Below are positions 46,464 through 58,383 of a DNA stretch of 64,000 nt, in pieces; positions within the stretch are counted from its first letter, which is position 1, and each line of letters begins with the position of its first letter. The notes beneath the pieces are model-generated. The model was not told the origin of the DNA. It made no database searches and saw nothing but the letters and a program-made list of their open reading frames with translations. Origin of the DNA: Stratiolaelaps scimitus (taxonomy: Eukaryota > Arthropoda > Arachnida > Mesostigmata > Laelapidae); NCBI GenBank assembly GCA_019614645.1, contig JABWDB010000007.1, positions 10,243,501 to 10,307,500 on the forward strand. Reading direction: 5' to 3'. Both the position numbers and the translations under genes were made by a program.

Positions 46464-46778
46464 GACCCGCCTCCCACCTCTGCCAGACACATTATGAGGT
46501 ATACGTTGCTCAAATACGTCTCCTTGTTGTTGGAGCTTAGGGCGATTAGGTGCAGTATGCATGTATTCATTTGCCAGCTTGATAAGCTTGCGTAGCAACT
46601 CGGCCCGACGTTTAGCCGAAACGACTTGCTGGGTTCTTGGGAGGATATCGACATTGTGGTCTATGAAATGTCTTCCCCTCTTCACTGACAACTGTTGCGT
46701 TGCCACGAAGATCCGATAGTGAGTTGAAGACTGGACTAGGCGAGGAACACGGTGGCCGATTGAAGATTTCTCGAAAGC
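46464..46778 (-). CDS. Strong candidate internal exon (105 codons, phase 0-0)
   Basis: On the minus strand a long pyrimidine tract (TTTTCTTCTCTTTTCTTTGA then TTCCCGAAG|) is followed by exactly 315 nt without a stop, ending at GGGTC|GTGAGTATG. The exon starts and ends on codon boundaries. The peptide reads AFEKSSIGHRVPRLVQSSTH, later FIDHNVDILPRTQQVVSAKR, then RAELLRKLIKLANEYMHTAP and NRPKLQQQ. It is basic, has a dibasic AKRR before an amphipathic helix, and resembles a secreted precursor or a nuclear basic protein. The helix ending in Asn-Glu-Tyr and RP is faintly like neuropeptide F, but the RPRFG end is missing, so I do not claim it. A weaker exon candidate on the same strand lies 5' at 48203-48552. 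Confidence 0.5.
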
Positions 46779-48200
46779 CTTCGGGAATCAAAGAAAAGAG
46801 AAGAAAATCGTACCGTCAAAAATCGTTCTACTCAAACGAAACTATAGGGAGAGGAAATCGAAGTCAACCATCTGTGGGCGTGTTACGCGGTAAATGTGGA
46901 ACATTCCAGATATCATAATAGAGCATGATATTATGGGATTTATCTAAGGTGATTTACAGGATCTGACCAAGGGCCAATATTTAATATAATACAATAGCAT
47001 ATGTGTATAATTCGTTTTTGAATTTTCTCATTTAGTGCTGCATCGTACCAAAAAACCTAAGTACAAACACACGGCACAAGCAAAAACAAAAAACATACAC
47101 CATGTTATGAACGTAAAAAAACGAATATGTTCTAACTGTATGTGCATAGCAGCACGGAGACAACAGCAGCGAGGTAGCACCAGTTCCTAGGGAAATTGAA
47201 TAGGGCGAGCCCAGGTTACAACAGATGGGAGGCTCCGCTTGCTTTTGTGGTAAAATGTGGTCGATATCGCCACCTGGATCAGAAGTAAAAAACGGATGGA
47301 CAAGAAACAATCATCCATAATACAACCTATGCAAATGCTTATGTATTATATATTAGTTATGTATACGTGTATGCCATACAAGGTGAGTGTAGTATGTGGA
47401 GAAGTTAGCTAACTGTATTATAATGTGTTGAAGGCTCAGTGAGCTGCGATGAAAAGCAGTGGTACGGAGAACTTAATTACCAAGTCATTTAACTCATACA
47501 TAGAAAGTATACATTAGAATGTTATATATATATATATATATATATATACGTATGATGTTGTATTATGGAATCAGCTTAATAATGTAAAGTCGCAGCAGAT
47601 GGAATAACGGTATTTCTCGCCACAAAAGCTACTGCGCTACACGATATGCTCCTATATAGAATGCCAATTTACCAAATAGACAACACTGCGACACATTAAC
47701 TTTCGCTATCAGACCAGTTAACAGGTTACAGCGGTCCCGTGTTCCCGCTTGTCGAACCACACAGCAGCGTAGAAGCGAGTTGAATGCTGAAACGCACAAG
47801 GGCCAACCTCGGCGACATTCACAAGAAGTTGTATTATTATAACAAAGGGCAGCAGCGAACGAGAGCGATGATCATCGCATCATGTTCGACGAGACGAGGG
47901 TGGTGTAGCCCCTACTGAGGTAGTGCTTCGATATCGTGGGGGCCGCTCCGAGCGGCTTTGAAGTAGCCGCCAGGAGAGCACACAGGTAAGCAGGTCTACA
48001 GCGAAAACACACACGCCGGGACACATACACGCATTCAGAGATGCTGAGACCCACTATGTGGCCTCCCTCTCGCCATCCCACGATACACCATTACGATGGC
48101 ACATCCCCACTAAGACGAAGGCGAATGGCGCTATCTCCAGTCGAACAACAATTGCTGTTCGACGGGGGGTTCCGCTGATCTCGAATTCCAGAGGGTGCTC
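46779..48200. other. Probable intron or intergenic, minus strand
   Basis: AT-rich with (AT)n at 47523-47548. No supported exon. If the two minus-strand exon candidates belong together, this is their intron. Confidence 0.35.
47523..47548. repeat. (AT)n microsatellite
   Basis: Pure AT tract. Confidence 0.95.
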
Positions 48201-48202
48201 AC

Positions 48203-48552
48203 ACGGCCCCAGAGGAAGGCGCGGATGAGGAGGCGGCGGCGGCGATGACGACGATTCGGTGTGGGTGGACGAGAGGGGTTTCGAGTTTGGAGCCGAGTTT
48301 CGTTACACTATTGCCGGGTTGTAGCTGTGGAAGATGGCGTTGAAACCTGACGGGACTCGGGCGAGAATTGTAGTGAAATTGGCAGCTGAACATTTGTCGT
48401 TTTTTCCTTTTGGAATCGACGTTCACAAAAACAGAGACTGGAGAGTGTCCTTCTCTGGTGAAACACAGAACACGTTTTGACCGAGTTAACAGCGGTTCAA
48501 CGGCGTGTCGATTATCATATGTTTTCTCAACGGAGGATATTTTAACATACAT
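48203..48552 (-). CDS. Candidate exon upstream of the 46.5-kb exon
   Basis: The minus-strand frame starts with ATG at 48552 and is open for about 117 codons to GGGGCCGT|GTGAGCAC, a fair donor. The peptide starts MYVKISSVEKTYDNRHAVEP, contains a KRKKRQ basic cluster and ends in an Ala/Ser-rich run that comes from a (GCC)n-like repeat. Not recognised. The donor phase (2) does not match the phase-0 acceptor of the exon at 46778, so if they belong to one gene at least one exon lies between them. Confidence 0.22.
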
Positions 48553-49900
48553 GGATGGGATACATTGTTATACTGTTATTCGTGAACTTTAGAGTATTGG
48601 CCGACTATGTAAATTAACAGCAGAGAACACTTGGTTGGTCCACTAAATGCGACGTCGAAGGTGGACGCCATTCGAGCGTGGTGTTTTTTTCCGTAGCTGC
48701 GCACCGGAGGCGCTTCAATTCGCATATGCGTACTCGCCTTAAACTTTAGTTAATATTATTACTATAGATATTATTGAATTAAGTGCCTCCGTGAGGGTGT
48801 GCCGGATTGCGACGGGTTTCCAGGGGGCTCCCTTCCACTTGGGAGGCGTGGGCAAAGCGGGGTAGGTATTCCGTCTTTTCTCGTAAATAAAAAAAAAATG
48901 TCCCAAGCGGTACTTTCGAGAGGCACGAGGCACGAAACCACAATGAAATGATGAAACCTCCCATTCAAGAGCCCTGGGATGGAGGACTGAAATACCTGAT
49001 GCGACTCACCGGGGTTTGCTTTATCGAGCGTGACTGTATAAACGTCTTTATTTTTTGATAACTCTACGCATATGTTACGTTCGTGTGATTCTCTATCTGA
49101 TGATTAGATTATGGTCATTATATTTGGAGTTCTATTTTATTTCAGCGTCTTGACTTCATGCAAGCTCTATATTTCATTCTTACTGCTAAAGTTAGTTGCA
49201 AGGGCAATCACTTTGTCAGGTATAACAGGTTAAATCGATTTAGTCCCAAACTCGGCTCAGCAATAATGAAAGTATATCGGCCGTAACTATTCTCTATTGT
49301 GCGAGGCCTAATTCAGTTCATGTTGAGCTAAGCATATAGGAGAACAAACCACTTCTCGGTACGAAGTATATTACATTGTTATTATCTTTATTATTATTAT
49401 TATCAACAACAACTAGTTCAATTAGAGACACTTGTATGGCTAATCAATTGGATATACTTGTTCATCATTCGCTAGAAAACAACATGGATATACAACTGGA
49501 AGAGTTACGATGGACATACGTAGACACTAATTGACCAATTCAGAATATATAATTATTGACTATATTTACCATTGTTTTTCAAGTGCTTTCTATGAGTGGC
49601 AAAGACTCATTTCTAGCTGCGCATAAAAAGCGGCCGCGACAATAGTGCGGAATAACGTGTCAAGATTGACACATTTTCGTATGACGTTGCCATTGTTGGT
49701 GACCGTGATATTAAACCAAGTCCTGAATGCTGTCCTGATCTTCTGCAGTAACTATAGCTTAGATCAAGCGGGGTAGGTTCAGCTTGGACAATTCCGTAGA
49801 CCAAACACTCCGAAAGTTCGTATCTGTCACTATCCATAGCTAATTGCTGTTCCTTATGTCCGAATAGTTCGTACAGTTCAAATCACTACAATACGGTTCT
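48553..49900. other. Unassigned stretch
   Basis: AT-rich with no supported gene. A (TTA)n run lies at 49380-49403. Confidence 0.5.
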
Positions 49901-49901
49901 A

Positions 49902-49954
49902 CGGACGAAGCGTTTGGCTACGGCCTTTTCAGCCACAGCCAAACGCTTCGTCCG
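49902..49954. repeat. 18-bp perfect inverted repeat, 17-nt loop
   Basis: CGGACGAAGCGTTTGGCT (49902-49919) and AGCCAAACGCTTCGTCCG (49937-49954) are exact reverse complements. The loop can add a short GGC/GCC pairing. No U-run, flanking target duplication or coding frame is associated. It is the longest perfect hairpin I found in the window. Confidence 0.9.
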
Positions 49955-52900
49955 CCAGCATGTCCCGTACCTGTTTCGAGTTAGCTACAGCATGGCTCGA
50001 AAACAGCATAAGGTCACCCCAATGTTGAGCAGTACTATGTAGATCTTTTGAGAGTAAATTTTTCTATAATGTAGTAAGTATCATTCTTTGTTATATTTTA
50101 CTCAGACGTGTCCAACTATCAGATGTAAATTACCTATTTCACGCTACCATATGGCTAAACCTGCTTGCTCTTCCCCAACATAGCACTATTCGAAGTTTAC
50201 CCCAGCGCTCAAGTGAGGTCGACAATTGCATTTAGCATTCAGAGCAGCCGAACCACGTCACGAGATACAGCCTAACCTAAACTATGGTTCAAATGTGCCA
50301 TAGTTTATCCAGGCAGTATACCTCTCGGGCTATCAAGCGAATGCGGTTGTCTCGTCTAGGTGCGAAGTCAAAGAGCGGATCAAATCGCATCTTCCTTCGC
50401 GGTGTCGTTTGAAGTACAAGCGCTGAAGACCTCACGCAACCGACTTCACACTGTCGCCATAGATATCTGTGGACCATGTTACACCACTGTTGCTCAGAGC
50501 CTACAGGACACGAAGCTGGCGCCCGTGGTCCGACGCCAGACACCAACCGAAACCCGGGAGGAAGCGAGCTGATGGCAGACAGCTGAATTGTGGCGTGCCG
50601 GTTTCATGGTGTGTCCTGAGTGCAAGCCTGATTGCGATACATCGACTGGAACCAAATTTACCTTTCGTCTGGAACTAATCGACATCTGTCGAATGAAACT
50701 CCGACCAGTTTCATACGCGGCCCTACGGTTCATCCGAGGGTCTACGATCGAGACGAATATGAGCAAGAGTTGCAAGCGGAGGACCTGCCCACCGGTATCA
50801 GTACATATATACTGATTGTTGCATCCGCCATATCGTCACACGAACATCGTGAGCCGTTGGCACAGCTATATCGGCTTAAAACGATCGTCGGTGTGATACA
50901 AACAGTGAAATGCGCTTAGTCGACGAGCTTAAACTTTGTACATGCAACTTTTAGCATGGGCCAACAACTGCTCATTGTGTTCGGGTATCAGCTTTACGGA
51001 GTGTTGTCATGAAATATTGAATATCGACCTAGGAATCGGCCTATAAATCCTTCGCGAGCAAAGCAGCTACCACAACACGAGCGTATGTGTACGCCAATCA
51101 GAGTTTTGTCTAGTTGAATGTGTGATGACAGAACCGATATTGCAACAGAGTGAGGTTTTACCCCGCATGAGAACCTCGTGTTTTTCTTTCCAATACAATA
51201 CCAAGTGTGGTTTATTGACGGATACACAACTATTACATCGCGTACGTCCTCGTAGTTAGACTCATCGTACATTTTCTTAAATATTTTATCATATGCATCG
51301 ATATTTTCAACTATTGTGTTATATAATATATATAATATTATAAATATTATATATTTATATGTTTTAAATTTGCATAATTTGAGCAGAAAAGGATGTTCTT
51401 TCGTTTGCTTTCAATCGGTACAATGTATCTAGTGCATTTTACTTCGAACCACTTGAGTTACGCTGAAATTATAGAGAATTACAGCAAAATTGAAGATGCA
51501 TAATTGCGAGACCCTATGGTCCGGCAAGCTGGTTCAATTTAGATTCATGTTTATTGGGGTTCGAGGCAAATTCATTAAGCAAATCAGTATCGTGATGACT
51601 TGGCGATGAGGTCAAATTTTCGTCCAAAGATATGAGAGAATTGGAATTGCGGTTATGTTACCATTGATAAATCTCGTAAGCACCGCTCGTATGCGTTTAA
51701 ATATGGCACCACTACGTTTATGACTTGCAAGAATAATCAAACGGAATATTTTTAGCATTTTTGGTTAGTTTAGTTTATATTTTTTAGTTCAGTAAGTCAC
51801 CTTGACAAACGTGTGTATTATGCCGAGATATAACAGCTTCAGAGTTCAATACCCATCTGAGCAGAGAAGCACATTATCAGGTGTTAGTCGCGAGATCGCA
51901 CGCATCAGCGTTCGACTCGCTCCACGCGATATAATCAGTAGGCTAAACAAACAACACGTTCACATGCAGTTAATTTTTGTCAGCATGCTGCTACACTTTA
52001 GTAACGGCATCGACATACTCAGCAGCATGCATTGAAGTGGAGGGTTTGAGGGATACTCGATGACGAGTGGATGAACACAGTGAATGAGGAAAGTGCGCGA
52101 CAGTAACTTCATTCGAGTTCCCACTTAAAAGCAACAATTCGCGCATACATCTATATCTGGATAGCCAAGTGACACCCACCGTCCTGCCCTATTGCTTTAG
52201 TGTCCGTGCGCCTCTTTTCCACGGCCATTCGCTGTGTATCTGTGGAGACGGCCTGCTGCTCACATCCTAGCCATCGTGTCACACGTGATCAGTGTCCTCA
52301 TCATCCACTTCTAATAGAGACATGCTAGCGTTGCTCACGACGATCGGGAAGGGGGGTGTATGAGTCTGTCGCGTACAGCGGTGGAGCGCAATGTGCCATC
52401 TATTCTCGTCTATACGAGCAACTTCTAAGGACGACTCTCCTCGCAGCAATCTCTCCGTCGTGCAGCTTCTAGATAAGCTAGATGCTGCTGATGGTGCTGA
52501 GCGTGCGCGCTCTCCACTTCGACACAGTGCAGAAGGTACGATATTCCTGCCGCCGCTTTCCCTGAGCCAGTTCCCATTGTGCTAGTTGCTTTCGTCTCGT
52601 GCAACTCCTCCTTGTGGCGGTCTCCTGGGAGTCGGATGTGGTGTCAATCAGGATGCATCAGGCACCACAACTAAGAGCTGCTGCCGAAGCCGCCGCCAAC
52701 GCGTCCACTGCCGCCGCTGGTTCCCGTTCACGACGAGCACAGAGACAGCGGCAAGCGGCAGTCGCTCCATATACATACACTACGATAGTCGCATGCTTCG
52801 AGTGCATAGGCTGTCCTGTCGTGCACTGCGTCGCATTGCACGGTGAGTTGCATTGTTGCCTGTCACAAAGCGACTTGCGGGCAAGTTTAGGACAACGTGG

Positions 52901-54235
52901 CAGACGATTGCAATGGTAGGGATTTCGCACGAGGAGAGATACAGTCGAGCTTTATAGAAACCTGATACGGCGCCCGCATCAGCTCGTGATAGAAGTTGAA
53001 ATGACACCCATACACTAGAAGGCCTCATCTCGGTCGACTGACAGTAAGCAAATATAATATTTTGAGTATTCGTACGGGGTTTGAGATTACGAGATTTTGT
53101 GTTTCCGTGCAATATACCATTATATCTACCCGAAGTTAGTCGCGGGGGATCGTTTGGCACTTTGCTACAATTCAATTCGATATTTAAAAGTAACCAACGT
53201 TGGCGAAAAGGTTTAACGATTAAAGAGATAAGATAAAAGATTAAAGGCAACGTTTAAAATTGTTAAAAAAAGGTGAACCGACTACATTTCTGGGAGAACT
53301 TGGCTTGATCACGAAGACGGTAATAAGTCTAGAAAATCACAAAGCATGCTGTGAAACAGCAGAAACAGATTTTATTATAACGAAATTAGAATTATAGTGG
53401 CAAATCATTGACTATTGATTTATGGGTGAAACAGCAGAGCTTACACAATTGCACACAGAGACACTAGGTCCCCACCAACCGGCAAAAAAAACATGCTGGA
53501 AGAACCACACTCCTTCGATATTTTACCCTTATGCTGTCACTGAGGAACACAAATGGCAAAACGCCCACTCCAGCTTCAGACTGTCATATATCAGCCTGTG
53601 TTTGGACACAGGAACAAACGATCCCTGAAAATTTTTATGCGCCCCGATGTTTCGTTTGGCTGGGAACAGCCAGTCAATACTGATCGCTGTCAGTTCGGCT
53701 GGCTAAGATCAAGTAGGACTCTCGATCTCGAGGCAAAAGTTTACAATGAATGGTGAAAATTGAGAGTTCGTTTCGCAAACGCTGAGAAAACAAACTTGGC
53801 AACTCATTTAGATCGCAACAATATGTTCTGAGTAGCAAGCTCCATCTATATACCAACCCGCGCACCCGCAGATCGTATCGTGGGGCCGATCCTGCGGCGG
53901 TTTGCCGATCGAATTTTATGGTGGAAATCGACAGGAGAGCCAGCCAGAGCGTCGATGGCACGAGACCTCCTCTCGTCTCAGGTCGAGTTCGTTCGCTGAT
54001 CTGATCTACTCATGACAGGGCACCCTGCGTCGACCCATTTTCCGACAATGTATATGTATCGATAGCTCGAAGACCCCTCAAGCCTAATGTGGGCTCATTG
54101 CGTTCCACCCTGAAACCCTACAAATTTCGTACATGCTAATCATTATAGATATATGCACGCGTGGCCTTCGCTGACAAAAAATGATGTGATCGTGGTGGGT
54201 TCAAAGATTTAGCTATCGCATATTGCTTTAGCAAG
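49955..54235. other. Unassigned stretch
   Basis: Frames at 50360-50919 are open in two or three overlapping registers with a Cys-rich segment (MVCPECKPDCDTSTG), not firmly assignable. 51.29-51.37 kb is an AT-only block. 52.2-52.9 kb is a smaller GC- and trinucleotide-rich patch with open frames on both strands. Frames at 53.4-53.96 kb are unrecognised. Confidence 0.45.
51295..51365. repeat. AT-only block with dyad symmetry
   Basis: Nearly pure A/T with several small palindromes built on ATATAATATTATAA. Confidence 0.7.
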
Positions 54236-54414
54236 TTAAGACGAGCGCTGGATATCGGAAAGGCCGAAGTTGGAATACTGGTTGACTTCACTTGGAGCTA
54301 ACAACGAACCGTTAATAATGTCGTCAATGTTATCTCCATAGAGTGGGAAGAATAATTTATCTATACACACTACGCCACCGAGCACTGTGCGCGAAATGCC
54401 ATGTTTAGATTCAA
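54236..54414 (-). CDS. Candidate terminal exon, unrecognised
   Basis: On the minus strand an ATATACACTCAG| acceptor follows an (AT)n tract. It leads into a 59-codon frame that includes ISRTVLGGVVCIDKLFFPLY and then GDNIDDIINGSLLAPSEVN, ending in a stop at 54236. Composition is natural and lacks low complexity. There is no canonical pyrimidine tract, only alternating AT, and no polyadenylation signal was noticed. Not recognised. Confidence 0.28.
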
Positions 54415-54421
54415 CTGAGTG

Positions 54422-54445
54422 TATATATATATATATATATATATA
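54422..54445. repeat. (AT)n microsatellite
   Basis: Pure AT tract. Confidence 0.95.
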
Positions 54446-54678
54446 ACTATAATTAATATTATAATCGTAAAATGTTTGAATTAAGCGATATGCAGATAGT
54501 GACATTAACTTTGTGGAAGCTGTCTAAAATAAACGTATTATAAATTGATCATTCTGAATATTTTCAATGATATATTCGCTTCACCGCAACAAAAACAGTG
54601 TAGGAACTGTCACGTTATTGCCTGTTGTTTCAGTAGTATCGTAAGATGACTACATTCTATGTTGTACCTAATATTATA

Positions 54679-55884
54679 AGGCTGACCCAAAAAAAAATAG
54701 ACACATATATATTTCAAATAGCGGCTAAACTAGGTCAGTTAAAAGAAAGATTTTTTAGTGTAAGTTAGAGATATGCACTCTTTTATTTATACACTGGTCC
54801 CGGAGTTCTGGCAGCCTTCTGACGGCTAGGTATGCACATTTTCTGCTAGACCGGAGGGACGTGTGTGTTGGGTTCAAATTCCGTCAGACTCGGAGAATCT
54901 TTGGAGTTCGTTGTCACCTTTCCTTATCTGAAGATTCTTGCCAGGTACGAGTAAGGAAGAAAATCAGCAAAGATGGCCCCCACAGGTCCTCATAGTAATA
55001 CCTAAAAGGATAAGAGCTGAGACCTGTCAGATAGGGGAACAGCTGAGGGTCAGCTTGAAAAACAGTTAAGGTATGCACAATTTCTATCCCTATTTATAAC
55101 TTCGTTATTTAAGGCCTCTCGAAGCAAATCGATGTTTGCATATCTTTAGCTACGTATAATCTTCCCTCACAGAAATCCATGTCAAGTGCTACCATTACTT
55201 TAGGCTCGAATCTATTTGGTACTGCTACTGCCATTACCTGTTCACGTGGTCGTAGCTACTTGATCTTTTTCCGGTCCCCTGTACTGGCTGACCCAGGTCT
55301 CGTCCACTGCAACGGTATGCTCTAGTAGACTCTTTTTCTGCCCACATATATTTAAATCGTCTCACGAACACTCCTCACACAGTTTCAGTTGGCCAGGACC
55401 GAGTTCATGAGGGATCCATTTTGACCCATCCTCAGATAATTTTTAATAATTTCAGCCAATTTCAGCCGACAAAGCCGTCAATGACCAAACTCTAGTTTGC
55501 TCAAAAGCTTTTTGATTATTTTGATCCGTCGAAGTTCGGGAAGGGATGGGCGCCCTCGATGTTCATTATTGTTCCAGTCGCCTTGCCTAAACAGCGCACA
55601 CCAACCGTACACCTGTGGTCGGATCAGGGCATTATAGCCGTGCACGCTAACCAACTTTCGATGGATTGCAGCTGGACATTTCTTCTCTTGAAACATAAAC
55701 ATGATACTCTCTTTCTGAGAATGCAAGTCTGAGGGACCTTGTCCGCCGATTGCCATCTCGATCGTTTAACGAGAGCCGAATGCTAGCGGTTTTTGAGCCG
55801 CCTACTTGCTTATTGTTGTGTCTCACTACCCGCCAAATTCGAATTCAAGCCGGCCAATAATAGAAATTTTTTTGGGCGGCCAAA
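54679..55884 (-). mobile_element. Decayed Tc1/mariner-family (mariner) element
   Basis: Imperfect terminal inverted repeats are visible: GGCTGACCCAAAAAAAAA at the left (from about 54680), and at the right the reverse complement reads GGCCGCCCAAAAAAA (to about 55882). TA dinucleotides flank both. The minus-strand frame from ATG 55756 to 55478 resembles the N-terminal DNA-binding domain of mariner transposases. It has a helix-turn-helix, then VYGWCALFRQGDWNNNEHRG followed by RPS, like the 'W-F-x-(K/R)-F-R-x-GD ... R-x-GRP' signature. In another frame 55293-55304 encodes DETW, the block with the first catalytic Asp, in TVAVDETWVSQYRG, about 150 codons from the start as expected. The remaining catalytic Asp residues are not found. 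Frameshifts and a nested SINE make it non-autonomous. Confidence 0.8.
54784..55098 (+). mobile_element. tRNA-derived SINE nested in the mariner, copy E
   Basis: TATTTATA at 54784-54791 recurs at 55091-55098 and would be the target-site duplication of an insert of about 299 bp. Within it, plus-strand GGCTAGGTATGCAC (A-box-like) is followed about 40 nt later by GGGTTCAAATTCCG (B box, about 54878-54891). A stretch between (GACCGGAGGGACGTGTG) looks like an anticodon/variable region. Size, promoter boxes and duplication all fit a tRNA-derived SINE. No clear A-rich or simple-repeat tail is seen. Confidence 0.6.
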
Positions 55885-56728
55885 TATATTAAATATGAAT
55901 AACACATGAGGGATGTCTCACAAAAAAGCAGGAAGATAGGTCACTGCTAAAAATACAGAAAGTCATAGATAGGCCACAACATGATAACATATCGACAACT
56001 TACGAGTAGTAAAAAAGAACTGCAGTTCGTTAATAAACGCCAAAACTTCGCGTTGTATTGTTAACATCACTATAAATTATGTAGTCCAGATAATACGCGG
56101 GTCACCAACCATCTTAGTGCAGACAAGCCCAGCGGCGGAGACCACTGGGATCGGCCATATATATTCAGGTGTAGTTCATTCAATGGCTCTAATATTTCTG
56201 GTTGTATTTAAAGGGCATCGGCCAACCAATATGCGTTCCTATATTCTGTCTATACTCGTCTATATATCGAGACTCGCCTATACTGTACTGTATAAGCGAT
56301 GTGGCGAAACGCGAAACGATCACTGATTATGTTTCATATCGTCCTTGCTAATGCGAGCTCAACTGGATCATATACTAGAATTTAGCAAATCATACAACCA
56401 TTTGTACATGGACTATACAATCAAGACAGTACTAATCAGCCAACAACTGGTGATCTGCTGCCGATCTGATGATCGGCCAGTACGTGAACACACCTATTAT
56501 TTATCTGATCAGATGGTTAGACTTCGGACATGGCCTTCGCACACGAAGAGTCCGTCGGGCAAGTAGTAGATACAAGTATGTTAAATATAGGGTGCCTTGG
56601 TCGGCTGTTTGACAAACCCAGTCTACTTATAACGATTTAGACATGTTGCTTTTTATAATAGTTGCACATGTGGCCAGGGACAGCAGCACTGCCAGTTTAC
56701 AGTCTGCCTGGATCAGAATAAGCCTGCT

Positions 56729-56730
<2 letters not shown>

Positions 56731-56788
<58 letters not shown>
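56731..56788. repeat. Compound (CT)22(AT)7 microsatellite
   Basis: Forty-four nt of pure CT followed directly by AT repeats, the longest microsatellite in the window. Confidence 0.95.
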
Positions 56789-57053
56789 GCTACTCAATGC
56801 TACTCGAATTAAAGGATCACTTCGTTACGGCCATTTCTGCTCGGTATTGCGGGGGAGTATCGACGTCGGCAGGTGTAAGCCCTTATAATGAAGTATAATA
56901 TCCATATTGTTTCAATTAGAGGCACTGAGCAGGAGCCTGTAATATGAAGCAATGTGTTACAAGTAGTGTACACGTATTCAATTCAATATGATAAGGGCAC
57001 ACAGATGTAGATTTCCTAGGGTATTGCACATACAGATGGCTTCTCAGTATTAT

Positions 57054-57078
57054 TATCTTATTATTATTATTATTATTA
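57054..57078. repeat. (TTA)n microsatellite
   Basis: Tandem TTA/ATT units. Confidence 0.9.
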
Positions 57079-58341
57079 AATCATATGCTGCTGTTGAAAA
57101 GAGTAACACGATCATAAGTGGAATTGACTTTGTATTATCGTGTGTCTTAATATAATACAATAATTAGTAACGTAATTGGGGACAGTTGGGTGTCAGATCA
57201 TGGCCGTCCGTGGTGATGCTCACTCCCGAGGGAGACGATGGCTTGCATCGCCTCTTTGCCTTACATCGAGGAAAAGAAGATGTAGTTTGTTGCCACTAAA
57301 TTAGACACCCCTATACTTCTGCAGTGACCATAGACAAAAGCAGATGGAATCGTCGCCATTAGGTAGCGTTGGCGCACTGAGCACATATTTATTTTTATGG
57401 TTCATGCGCATGTCAGGGCCGAACGTACCCCCCTTGAGAGGTGAAATTCATTTTCCCAACATATTTGTACCGTTCGCCTTCCCGAGCGCACCTATGCTGT
57501 AGACAAGCTAGCTAGCACGGTTCATTGTGATCTTGTCAACGAGAAGACCAGTCCGCTGTCTCTAATTTGCACCACTTACGCTACTGGAAACATTTATTGT
57601 TGTGACAAGACAACAAGAGAATCACACCCCGGTTACCACTGCGTCATTAACATGTCGAGCGTATTGTGACATCACGCAAAAGATGCTAGCTATATTGTTT
57701 TTCGGCGAGCTTCAGAGCGGGAGCATTGCCGCAGGCTTTCTTCCAGACTTCAACCAACCCCATCAAATATAGGACGTCACTTCTTTCTGCCTGATGACTT
57801 CGTCAGAACAAATCGGTCAATGTATTGTCCCCGCAAAGTGGCCCCTCTCCATTAAGCATCGCGGAGCAACAAATCAGCATCGCGTTTGTACGTACCTCAT
57901 TGCGTCGTGTCGAATCGCTCACGTCTCGCCCGCTGCTGCTGCTGCTGCTGTTCTGAATGGCTTGTAATACTTGTAAAAGAATTGACGGGATTGTCAACAA
58001 CAGCTGACCCTGTGAATCCGACCAAATTTACGAAGCCTACAATGCTTTGCGAGGGGCTATTCAGTCACACCATTGGTCTTGTCGTTGTCGTCGCTGCTGC
58101 AGGGTGTTGACACCTTTATTTCTGGTTCGTTGTGAGGCATTTGCATAAGGTGTAAATGAGGCGGATGACGTTACCACTTTTTTTTTACACAACTACTACT
58201 ACTACTCCTACTACTCAGTCAGAGAGAGGCAAGTTGCCGTTGGTCTTGTGCCGCTATGACCTCGTAGACTCATCAGCGTGTTGTAATTATAACACGCAAC
58301 AATTGCTTGTGCGGTGGTTGTTGTCGTCGTTGTTCTTCTTG

Positions 58342-58383
58342 AGCTTGTTGTTGTTGTTGTTGTTGGAAGGTATATATATATAT
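58342..58383. repeat. (GTT)n followed by (AT)n
   Basis: GTTGTTGTTGTTGTTG, then a short spacer, then TATATATATATA. Confidence 0.85.

Noticed and set aside
47916..47924. TGAGGTAGT, identical to the let-7 microRNA seed
   Set aside because: The following bases do not match let-7, and no precursor-length hairpin forms around it. Only a short local dyad (CTAC/GTAG) is present.
50588..50815. Cys-rich frame (MVCPECKPDCDTSTG) recalling the extracellular end of DEG/ENaC channels
   Set aside because: Only a few Cys positions agree. No membrane segment or GxS-type pore follows in any frame, and three overlapping frames are open, so the likeness is too weak.
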